Below, one piece after another: positions 1 to 5,648 of a stretch of 6,186 nucleotides of DNA. Source of the stretch: Halovenus sp. (GTDB lineage: Archaea > Halobacteriota > Halobacteria > Halobacteriales > Haloarculaceae); contig JAQCNG010000201.1 in NCBI GenBank assembly GCA_028275145.1, positions 1 through 6,186 on the forward strand. The letters are read 5' to 3'. A program made the translations under genes and the position numbers. A model generated the notes under the pieces. The model made no database searches, was not told where the DNA came from, and was given only the letters and a program-made list of their open reading frames with translations. The first letter of the stretch is position 1. Each line of letters opens with the position of its first letter.

Positions 1-702
1 ATAAAGGGGATGGTCGGGTTCGGCTACGCGCTGATCACCACACCGGTTTTCGTCTCTGTGGTCGACCCGACACTGGCGGTGGTGGTGCTCGCGATTCCGC
101 CCTGGATGCTCAACATGTTCCAGATTGGCGAGACCGACACCGGCCTCGCGTTTGTCCGCGAGGAGTGGTCGCTTCTCGCGCTCGCTGTCGTCGGTGCTGT
201 GATCGGCGTGACGGTGCTCGCGGAGTTCAGCACCGGCCCGATTGTCCCGTTTCTCGTCGGCATCGTCATCCTGGGGTACGTCGCCTTCCAGGTGGCACAG
301 GGGTTCGTCACCGTCGAGCGGACACGCAACCCCGTCGCGCTGAGCGTGGTCGGACTGCTGCAGGGGTTTCTGCTCGCCGTCGCCAACCTCGGTCCACTGC
401 TGCCGACCTACTTCCACACGTTCGAGCGTGACACGGAGCGGTACATCGGCGGGCTGTCGATGGTCCTCGGCACAATCTTCACGGTCCGACTCGTCCAGAT
501 GGCGCTTTTCACCGACCTGCTGACGACCTACCGGCTGTGGCTCGGGTCGGTCATCGCCGTCGTCACCATCGTCGGCCTGCTCGCGGGGACGTACCTGCGG
601 CGGTTCGAGATCGACGAGGCCCGGTTCAACTGGTTCGTCGTCGGACTGCTGTTTGTCATCTCGCTCAACATCTTCCGGAACACGATTCCGGCACTGGTCT
701 GA
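1..702 (+). CDS. TauE/SafE-family sulfite/anion exporter, 5'-partial
   Basis: This is a membrane permease of the TauE/SafE (sulfite exporter, formerly DUF81) family, which moves sulfite, sulfoacetate or other small organosulfur or carboxylic anions across the cytoplasmic membrane. The reading frame is open at base 1 (codons for I-K-G before the ATG at 10). The segment K-G-M-V-G-F-G-Y-A with a following P matches the family's conserved KGxxGFGxxL...P signature in the first helix, so the ATG at 10 is internal and the true start lies upstream. The 233 visible residues are close to the usual 240-270. Hydrophobic helices appear near residues 7-30, 57-76, 79-101, 112-132, 140-160, 178-196 and 211-226. 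The second half repeats the first in weakened form (GLLQGFLLAVANLGPLLP near 118-135), as expected for the family's internal duplication. It converges on the channel gene, with 32 bases between the stop codons and no T-rich terminator visible. The substrate cannot be inferred. Confidence 0.85.
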   Translation: MKGMVGFGYALITTPVFVSVVDPTLAVVVLAIPPWMLNMFQIGETDTGLAFVREEWSLLALAVVGAVIGVTVLAEFSTGPIVPFLVGIVILGYVAFQVAQGFVTVERTRNPVALSVVGLLQGFLLAVANLGPLLPTYFHTFERDTERYIGGLSMVLGTIFTVRLVQMALFTDLLTTYRLWLGSVIAVVTIVGLLAGTYLRRFEIDEARFNWFVVGLLFVISLNIFRNTIPALV

Positions 703-734
703 CTGTCGCGACCACCCGGGTCGGGTTCCGGCGC

Positions 735-2369
735 TCAGGTGAACCGCTCCTCGAACGCGCGGACATCGTCGTCCGTGCCGACCACGACGAGTTCGTCCTC
801 CGACCGAATCTCCGTAGTGGGCCCGATCTCGGTGACAGTCTCCTCGCCACGCCCGACCGCGAGCACAGTACAGCCGGTCTGCTCGCGGATGTTCGCCTCG
901 GCGAGACTCTGGCCGGCGAGCGCCGGCGCGGTGGTCCGGACCACCTCGACCTGTTGTTTCATCGATATCGTGTCGCGGTCCTCGAGCAGGAACGAGGCGG
1001 ACATCCGGCCGGTGACCGTCGACAGCGACAGCACGTAGTCCGCGCCGGCACGGTATGTCTTCGAGACGTTCGCGTCCTCCTGAACGCGGGCGATAATCTC
1101 GATGTCGGGAACCATCTCCCGGATGACGAGCGTAGCAAACTCGGTCGTGGTGTCGTCGGGCAACGCGAGCACCACCGTCTGTGCGTTCTCGATGCCGGCG
1201 GCGGCGAGTGTCTCGGTCTGTGTGGCGTCGCCGACCACGTCGACACCGTCCATCTCGACCTGGTCGATGACCGTGTGCGAGACGCCGAGGTCGCTGAACT
1301 CGCTCGCAACGGTCTTTCCGACGGTTCCGTTCCCGACGATGAGTGTCTCGCCGGAGCGAAACGCCCGGACCGACGACTGCGTGAGTTCGACCAGCCGTTC
1401 GAGTTGGTCCGACCGGCCGGAGACGAGCAACACCGTCCCGGGGTCCAGCGTCGACCCCGGTGGCGGCGACGCGTTGAACTCGCCGCGAAACCACGCCCCG
1501 ACCACGTTGACGCCGGTCTGCTCCCGGATGCGGCTGCTGGCCAGGGTCTCCCCGGCCAGGTCGCTGCCGTGTCGGATGGACACCTCGACCAGTTCCAGTT
1601 CGCCGTCGATCTCGATCGCCTCGCCGACCTGCGAGCGCAGCGCCGTGGTCACCTTCTGCACGAGACTCTCGCCGAGGAGCTGTCGCGGCGAGAGCACGTG
1701 GTCGGCCCCTGCCAGCCGGTGATAGCGGGCCCGGTCTGGCTCCTCGACCACGCTGACCACCGGGATATCGTCCGAGAGTTCCCGGGCCGCGAGCACGATA
1801 CTCGCGTCGACCTGGTCCGAGACGTCCGCGAACAGCGCCCGGGCGGAGCCGAGTCTGGCCGCCTCAAGCCCATCTGTCGACTGGGGGTCCGCGCTGATGA
1901 CGCGGTACCCGTCGTCGTACAGGTCACCCGCGCGCTCGGTGTCGGACTCGACGAGCACGTAGGGGATATCGTTTGCCTCGAGTTTCTCGATGAGTTTGTC
2001 AGCCCGCGTGGTGTACGAACAGACGATGACGTGGTCTGTGACGTTCCGCTCCAGTTGCTTCGGTGCCTGCGTCGACAGCGCGGTTTCCAGTATCGGGCCG
2101 ACAAACACCGGTAACGCACCGACGAGTATCGCCATCCCGAGCAGGTCGGTCACAGTGACAAACGCCTGCATCTGTGGGGAGGTCCACGGTGCATCACCTC
2201 CGAACCCGGTGGTAGTGAACATCTCGACGGCGAACTGTAGCGAGTCGAGTATCGTCTGTGGGTCGTCCTCGTAGGCCGACATACCGAAGTCGTACGCGAG
2301 TGCAGTCCCGACGAGCGCCGCTAAAAGAAAGAGGAGGTATGCGAACGCGCGCCGCTTCCACGTATCCAT
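735..2369 (-). CDS. Two-TM ion channel with two RCK/TrkA modules (probable K+ channel)
   Basis: The 544-residue protein has an Ion_trans_2-type pore followed by two regulator-of-K+-conductance modules. Transmembrane helix 1 is near residues 8-27 and helix 2 near 68-96. Between them T53-T-G-F-G57 followed by G-D aligns with the K+ selectivity filter TVGYG. TrkA-N module 1 spans about 112-235, but its nucleotide loop reads V-C-S-Y-T-T-R-A, without GxGxxG. This recalls the MthK RCK loop (CGWSES), known to serve a Ca2+-gated domain. TrkA-C module 1 is about 255-335. TrkA-N module 2 (about 341-455) has an intact G346-N-G-T-V-G351 and an acidic D369, fitting NAD(H) or another nucleotide. TrkA-C module 2 is about 468-544. 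The expected role is ligand-gated K+ flux, important in salt-in haloarchaea. The start at 2369 (MDTWKRR) is chosen because a TATA-like box lies about 27 bases upstream and the first helix follows at once; an in-frame ATG at 2516 would add 49 non-conserved-looking residues. No Shine-Dalgarno is present, so the mRNA is probably leaderless. Confidence 0.88.
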   Translation of the reverse strand: MDTWKRRAFAYLLFLLAALVGTALAYDFGMSAYEDDPQTILDSLQFAVEMFTTTGFGGDAPWTSPQMQAFVTVTDLLGMAILVGALPVFVGPILETALSTQAPKQLERNVTDHVIVCSYTTRADKLIEKLEANDIPYVLVESDTERAGDLYDDGYRVISADPQSTDGLEAARLGSARALFADVSDQVDASIVLAARELSDDIPVVSVVEEPDRARYHRLAGADHVLSPRQLLGESLVQKVTTALRSQVGEAIEIDGELELVEVSIRHGSDLAGETLASSRIREQTGVNVVGAWFRGEFNASPPPGSTLDPGTVLLVSGRSDQLERLVELTQSSVRAFRSGETLIVGNGTVGKTVASEFSDLGVSHTVIDQVEMDGVDVVGDATQTETLAAAGIENAQTVVLALPDDTTTEFATLVIREMVPDIEIIARVQEDANVSKTYRAGADYVLSLSTVTGRMSASFLLEDRDTISMKQQVEVVRTTAPALAGQSLAEANIREQTGCTVLAVGRGEETVTEIGPTTEIRSEDELVVVGTDDDVRAFEERFT

Positions 2370-2392
2370 ATCTGTGCGATGCGCCGTTGCAA

Positions 2393-2400
2393 CATAAAAA
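2393..2400 (-). promoter_or_regulatory. TATA-like box of the channel gene
   Basis: On the minus strand this reads TTTTTATG, centred about 27 bases before the A of the ATG at 2369. That spacing puts transcription initiation at or next to the start codon, the normal leaderless arrangement in haloarchaea. The bases between box and ATG contain no GGAGG-type ribosome binding site. This box supports the chosen start over the upstream in-frame ATG. Confidence 0.55.
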
Positions 2401-2429
2401 CCGCTATTTTGATACAGCGAGAGAATCCC

Positions 2430-2656
2430 GTCGTCGTCGGGCGAGGCCCGACTGCCTGAGGGACGTAGTCCCTCTCCGTTTACGGCGCGGAGGATGTCAC
2501 ACCGGGGTGCTAGCACAGCCTCGTGTCAGTGTTTACCCTGTGAGCTACCCCTCCCTACTTCGCTCACCCTGACGGGTTCGCTCGTTGAGGGTAGCGTGGG
2601 ACCGCCGGTCTCTCACGACCTGAGGCCGGGGGCTCCGTCTTGAGACATGCTGAGTC
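2430..2656. mobile_element. Hairpin-rich non-coding segment, possible IS200/IS605-type remnant
   Basis: No credible protein is encoded here. The segment is packed with self-complementary runs: two perfect 7-bp hairpins at 2436-2474, a CCGT/ACGG pair at 2476-2485, GCTACCC (2544-2550) pairing with GGGTAGC (2589-2595) around an inner ACCC/GGGT hairpin (2566-2577), a hairpin at 2598-2612 with a GCC loop, and GTCT/AGAC at 2637-2646. The string GGAGGATGTCAC at 2489-2500 is, from memory, like the right-end sequence that follows tnpB in many haloarchaeal IS200/IS605 or IS1341-type elements, where the omega-RNA scaffold lies. No tnpA or tnpB frame is left, so at most this is a decayed element, a MITE-like derivative, or two abutted end fragments. 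The hairpins are directly seen; the family assignment is recollection, and the boundaries are approximate. Confidence 0.4.
2436..2474. repeat. Two tandem perfect 7-bp hairpins with 3-nt loops
   Basis: Stem 1 is GTCGGGC (2436-2442), loop GAG, GCCCGAC (2446-2452). Stem 2 is GAGGGAC (2458-2464), loop GTA, GTCCCTC (2468-2474). They are separated by five bases, so the two hairpins repeat at 22-base spacing. A weaker CCGT-TT-ACGG pair follows at 2476-2485. Such stacked short-loop hairpins suit a structured RNA or the single-stranded DNA hairpins recognised at the ends of IS200/IS605 elements. They could also stop transcription, although no T-run follows on either strand. Confidence 0.75.
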
Positions 2657-2710
2657 ACCAACGACCCGAGTGTGTTCGGTAGTTAGTTAAGTATAAGATA
2701 TCTCGAAAGG

Positions 2711-2720
2711 AAAGTTTTAT
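2711..2720 (+). promoter_or_regulatory. Candidate BRE/TATA of the GLUG surface-protein gene
   Basis: The purine-rich AAAG followed by TTTTAT (2715-2720) resembles a haloarchaeal BRE plus TATA box. Initiation about 25 bases downstream, near 2743, would give a short leader of roughly 18 bases that carries the GGAGGT at 2753-2758. An alternative box, TATAAGATA at 2692-2700, lies further upstream in the same AT-rich stretch and would give a leader of about 40 bases. Which one is used cannot be decided from sequence. Confidence 0.4.
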
Positions 2721-2752
2721 CAAAGACTGGTTCAAGATTACATTTATCAGAG

Positions 2753-2758
2753 GGAGGT
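2753..2758 (+). promoter_or_regulatory. Shine-Dalgarno GGAGGT of the GLUG surface-protein gene
   Basis: GGAGGT matches the anti-Shine-Dalgarno end of archaeal 16S rRNA and sits three bases before the ATG at 2762. That spacing is short, but no other nearby in-frame start exists before the hydrophobic segment. It marks this gene as leadered, unlike the channel gene and cofD in the same window. Confidence 0.5.
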
Positions 2759-2761
2759 CTG

Positions 2762-4342
2762 ATGAGTTCGCTTGACGCAATACCACCAGGGAGGGGGGAC
2801 AGTCGTGGGGTCGCACCAGCGACGACAGTGGCGCTTCTCGTAGTCATCACGGTCGTCCTTTCGATAGTCACCATCACGGGAGTGTTCGTTATCTCAGACG
2901 ATGTCGAAGAGTCACCGCCACAGACGGTGGTGGGTGTCGAGAGTCACTCCGACGGAATGCTGAGGATCACGCACGAGGGCGGTGATCCGCTCCAGACCGA
3001 GGACCTCAGCGTGGTCGGACCGGACACCGAGCGAGACCAGTTCGGTGACCGGACACTGACCGCCGGGGAGAGCATCGATGTCGCAATCGAGGAGAGTGGC
3101 ACCGCCTCGGTCGTCTGGGAGAGCGGCGATACGAGTACCACCCTCGAAGAGTTCCAGGCCCCCGGGATGGGCAACTGGATGGAACTCAGGACGAAACTGG
3201 AAAATGACGAGGACATTACCCTCCAGCAGGACTACACGCTGAACACGCCGGGGTACGACGAGGTTTTTGAGTCCGTCGGTCACCAGATCAACGGTGACTA
3301 CGAGGGAACACTCGATGGCAATGGACACGAGATTCGAGACATAAAGATAGATGCACCCTCCAGCACTAAAGCAGGATTCATCGGTATCCTACAACAAAAC
3401 GGGGTTGTAAAGAATCTCGACGTGACCAACTTCACAGTCACCGGTGCGAGGGATGTCGGATTTATTGGTGCAAACTGGGGGGGAACCGTGCACAGCGTTA
3501 GCGTAGAGGGTGCCACTGTCAACTCTACCGGTCACGGCGATTACAGCAAAGCCGGTATTCTCGTGGGAGATAATGACGGAACGATTCAGGACTCGTCCGT
3601 CAGCGGAACTGTCGAAGGCGAAAACCAATCTGTCGGCGGGCTTGTCGGAGAGCACACAGGCACGATTATCGACTCGTCGTCAGATGGTAATGTTAAAGGA
3701 GAGGATAAATCTGTCGGCGGTCTCGTCGGCAAGAGTTACGGCAAGATTATCGACTCGTCCGCTGACGTCAGTGTTACCGGTACAGACTGGGATGTAGGTG
3801 GTCTCGTTGGTAACAGTTTCGGCAATATCACTCACTCGTACGCCACAGGCGATGTCACGGGCGGCGAGTACTATACGGGCGGTCTCGTCGGGAGCCACTA
3901 TGGCAATATCACTGAGTCGTACGCTACAGGCGATGTCGACGGAGAAAAGCGTGTAGGCGGTCTCGCCGGGCATAACAGAATCTCATGGTACGAGAACCCA
4001 GTAACGATCACCGACTCGTACGCTACAGGTGATGTCAGCGCCAGCGGAAATCGGGTAGGCGGTCTCGTCGGTCTGAATAAAGACCAGATTGAAACGTCGT
4101 TTGCCGTGGGTGAGGTCACTGGAGCAAGCCACGTGGGGGGGCTGGTCGGCGACACCAGCGATATCGGCACCGTGACCGACTCCTACTGGGATACGGGTAC
4201 GACCGGACAGTCCAGTTCCGACGGCGGCACCGGTCTCACGACCACGGATATGACCGGCAGCGGAGCGTTGAACAATATGTTCGGCTCCAATAGCGTGTGG
4301 GGCACGACGGGTGACTACCCGGTCTTGCAGGCACTCGATTAA
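2762..4342 (+). CDS. Surface protein: archaeal pilin-like N-terminus fused to GLUG repeats
   Basis: The 526-residue acidic protein is probably exported and cell-surface located. Residues 11-16 (RGDSRG) precede a hydrophobic helix, about 17-44, starting VAPATTVALLVVITVV. This matches the N-terminal helix of haloarchaeal type IV pilins (usual form RGVSPVIGVILxVAITV), which the prepilin peptidase PibD normally cuts before the helix. Residues 55-131 (LRITHEGGDPLQTEDLSV...) match the small beta domain that commonly follows in such pilins (DUF1628 type). Residues 137-200 resemble the N-cap of GLUG proteins (YTL...F..VG...GTLDGNGHEIRDIKI). Residues 203-475 hold about ten GLUG units of roughly 27 residues, and 474-526 form a typical C-terminal end (SYWDTGTTGQ...GLTTTDM...VWGTTGDYPVL). 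N-glycosylation sequons are at N223, N254, N288, N355 and N382. A beta-solenoid adhesin or minor pilin tip is inferred. Codons such as AAA, ATA and TTT are commoner than in the neighbours, suggesting an accessory or acquired gene. Confidence 0.85.
   Translation: MSSLDAIPPGRGDSRGVAPATTVALLVVITVVLSIVTITGVFVISDDVEESPPQTVVGVESHSDGMLRITHEGGDPLQTEDLSVVGPDTERDQFGDRTLTAGESIDVAIEESGTASVVWESGDTSTTLEEFQAPGMGNWMELRTKLENDEDITLQQDYTLNTPGYDEVFESVGHQINGDYEGTLDGNGHEIRDIKIDAPSSTKAGFIGILQQNGVVKNLDVTNFTVTGARDVGFIGANWGGTVHSVSVEGATVNSTGHGDYSKAGILVGDNDGTIQDSSVSGTVEGENQSVGGLVGEHTGTIIDSSSDGNVKGEDKSVGGLVGKSYGKIIDSSADVSVTGTDWDVGGLVGNSFGNITHSYATGDVTGGEYYTGGLVGSHYGNITESYATGDVDGEKRVGGLAGHNRISWYENPVTITDSYATGDVSASGNRVGGLVGLNKDQIETSFAVGEVTGASHVGGLVGDTSDIGTVTDSYWDTGTTGQSSSDGGTGLTTTDMTGSGALNNMFGSNSVWGTTGDYPVLQALD
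3368..4186 (+). repeat. GLUG repeat array, about ten units
   Basis: Each unit has a VGGLVG core, then a short loop, I-T/I-D-S-Y/S, ATGDV or a similar strand, and a variable turn. Clear cores start at protein residues 291, 318, 345, 372, 398, 432 and 458, and degenerate ones at 204 (AGFIG), 232 (VGFIG) and 264 (AGILVG). Spacing is 27, 27, 27, 26, 34 and 26 residues for the clear set. The 34-residue unit carries an insertion, NRISWYENPV, at 405-414. The middle copies are close at DNA level: the 21-base SYATGDV stretches at 3836-3856, 3917-3937 and 4016-4036 differ from each other at only one or two positions. This indicates recent internal duplication or conversion. Confidence 0.85.
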
Positions 4343-4429
4343 CAAACGCAACTCGACGCCCGGGACTGAGCGGCGACACGGACTGCTCGGAGGGTATTGT
4401 CGACAGACGGGTCTGTGATGGGACCGCTT

Positions 4430-4449
4430 ATGATAATCATCGTTATCAT
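4430..4449. repeat. AT-rich inverted repeat, candidate operator or terminator
   Basis: ATGATAA (4430-4436) and TTATCAT (4443-4449) are perfect inverted copies separated by TCATCG. An AT-rich dyad is unusual in this GC-rich context. It lies 88 bases after the surface-protein stop and about 210 bases before cofD, so it could bind a dimeric regulator or mark the 3' end of the surface-gene transcript. The stem is weak for a terminator and no U-run follows it. Confidence 0.4.
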
Positions 4450-4630
4450 CTCGATTGGTACGATTGCAGGGCATCGCTTCTCTCCGCCGAGGGCAGCAAG
4501 GTCCCACCACAGAGTGTAATCGAGGCAGCACAACTCTGACGGGACCACCACAGTAGCCCACCTACGACTCGATTGCTCGCACGACCAGTCCCCCAGCGAG
4601 AACAGACCGGCGTACCCGCTATGCCAGCGG

Positions 4631-4637
4631 TTAATAA
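4631..4637 (+). promoter_or_regulatory. TATA-like box of the cofD operon
   Basis: TTAATAA is centred about 25 bases before the ATG at 4659, giving a leaderless or nearly leaderless transcript. There is no Shine-Dalgarno sequence before this ATG. The box supports the assigned start, as does the position of the nucleotide-binding GGTGTPK motif only a few residues in. Confidence 0.6.
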
Positions 4638-4658
4638 CGCGGGACCGCAACAGAGTGT

Positions 4659-5648
4659 ATGGTGACGTTTCTCGCCGGCGGAACCGGAACACCGAAACTG
4701 CTCGCCGGCAGCGAGTCTGTCTTCCCGCCCGCCGACGTGACAGTCGTCGGTAACACCGGCGACGATGTGGAACTGGGCGGTCTGCTGGTCTGTCCGGACA
4801 TCGACACGGTGCTCTTTCTCGGCGGGGAGATACTGGACCGCGAGACCTGGTGGGGAATCGACGAGGATACCACGGAGACACACACCGAACTGCAGCGACT
4901 CGCCGACGCGGCAGGGCTGGAGGGGGGGCCCCAATATCTCGACGACGAGGCACAGACGAGCGGCCGCGAACTCGCCCGCTGGCGGCGCTTCTCGGGGGTG
5001 GCGGAGTTCATGTTCATCGGCGACCGCGACCGGGCAATCCACGTGACCCGGACCGGTCTGCTCGACGAGGGCCACACACTGACAGAGGTCACCGAGACGC
5101 TGGCGGACGCACTCGGGGTGCCCTGGCGGGTGCTCCCGATGAGCAACGACCCCGTGGCGACGCTGATACACACGCCCGAGGGGCCGATGCACTTCCAGGA
5201 GTTCTGGGTCGCCCGGAACGGCGACCCGACCGTCGACGCCGTCGAGTTCCGGGGCGATGCGACGGCGACGGATGCCGTTCGCGGGGCGCTCGCGGAGCCG
5301 GTCGTTCTCGGTCCCTCGAACCCCATCACGAGTATCGGCCCGATGCTCGCCGTCGACGGTATCCGGGAGGCGCTCGCGGAGACGACTGTCGTCGCAACCT
5401 CGCCGTTTCTCGAGGACCGGGTCTTCTCGGGGCCGGCGGCGAAACTGATGGACGCGGAGGGGTACGAGCCGTCGACGGCCGGTGTCGCCGACGCCTACCC
5501 CTTTGCCGACGCGTTCGTGCTGGACGAGGCCGACGGGACGAGCCTCGACCGGCCGGTGGTCCGGACCGACACCGAGATCGAGAGCGAGGAGGACGCCGAG
5601 CGGATGGCACGGGCCGTCGCTGAGGCACTGGAGGTGGCCGGCCGATGA
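4659..5648 (+). CDS. cofD: 2-phospho-L-lactate transferase (F420-0 synthesis)
   Basis: CofD joins the deazaflavin Fo to the phospholactyl (or enolpyruvyl) group of LPPG/EPPG, releasing GMP and giving F420-0 or its dehydro form; CofE then adds glutamates. It acts in the cytoplasm. The 329 residues fit the family's usual 300-330. Diagnostic motifs, in order, are G7-G-T-G-T-P-K-L-L15 at the N-terminus, G31-N-T-G-D-D36 (the Fo and nucleotide-binding area), F119-I-G-D-R-D124, P160-M-S-N-D-P165 and G218[10 protein letters not shown]228. All are intact, so an active enzyme is expected. The start follows a TATA-like box by about 25 bases and leaves only six residues before the first motif. The gene ends in an ATGA overlap with the Dus-like gene, so the two are co-transcribed and probably translationally coupled. 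Nothing suggests truncation or frameshift. Confidence 0.96.
   Translation: MVTFLAGGTGTPKLLAGSESVFPPADVTVVGNTGDDVELGGLLVCPDIDTVLFLGGEILDRETWWGIDEDTTETHTELQRLADAAGLEGGPQYLDDEAQTSGRELARWRRFSGVAEFMFIGDRDRAIHVTRTGLLDEGHTLTEVTETLADALGVPWRVLPMSNDPVATLIHTPEGPMHFQEFWVARNGDPTVDAVEFRGDATATDAVRGALAEPVVLGPSNPITSIGPMLAVDGIREALAETTVVATSPFLEDRVFSGPAAKLMDAEGYEPSTAGVADAYPFADAFVLDEADGTSLDRPVVRTDTEIESEEDAERMARAVAEALEVAGR
5630..5635 (+). promoter_or_regulatory. Shine-Dalgarno for the Dus-like gene, inside cofD
   Basis: GGAGGT sits within the last codons of cofD, nine bases before the ATG at 5645. It fits internal re-initiation on a shared mRNA and helps fix the start of the downstream gene at the ATGA overlap. 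Confidence 0.55.

Larger units (their letters stand above)
4343..4658. other. Intergenic region between surface gene and cofD
   Basis: These 316 bases carry no gene I can support. They hold an AT-rich inverted repeat at 4430-4449, a 33-codon frame at 4418-4519 beginning with a hydrophobic stretch (treated as unlikely), and the cofD promoter at 4631-4637. CAGAGTGTA occurs twice, at 4510-4518 and 4651-4659, the second running into the cofD ATG. No tRNA, CRISPR or clear T-rich terminator is visible. Confidence 0.6.

Noticed and set aside
703..734. Possible bidirectional terminator between the convergent exporter and channel genes
   Set aside because: Only a short ACCCGGGT palindrome at 714-721 and no T-run on either strand; not enough to call.
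537..2114. Long open frame on the plus strand opposite the channel gene
   Set aside because: It is an antisense artefact of GC-rich codon bias: low-complexity Arg/Asp/Val-rich translation, no recognisable domain, and it overlaps the well-supported channel and exporter genes.
2370..2516. In-frame upstream extension of the channel gene to an ATG at 2516, adding 49 residues
   Set aside because: The added part runs through the hairpin segment and the TATA-like box, has no resemblance to a channel N-terminus, and the internal ATG at 2369 has correct leaderless promoter spacing.
2258..2572. Plus-strand frame through the channel gene's 5' end and into the hairpin segment
   Set aside because: Basic, low-complexity translation with no transposase motif such as the TnpB zinc-finger or RuvC residues; half of it is antisense to the channel gene.
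3368..4186. Regularly spaced DNA repeats considered as a CRISPR-like array
   Set aside because: The period of about 80 bases is in frame, the repeats translate to GLUG units and the whole region is one open coding frame.
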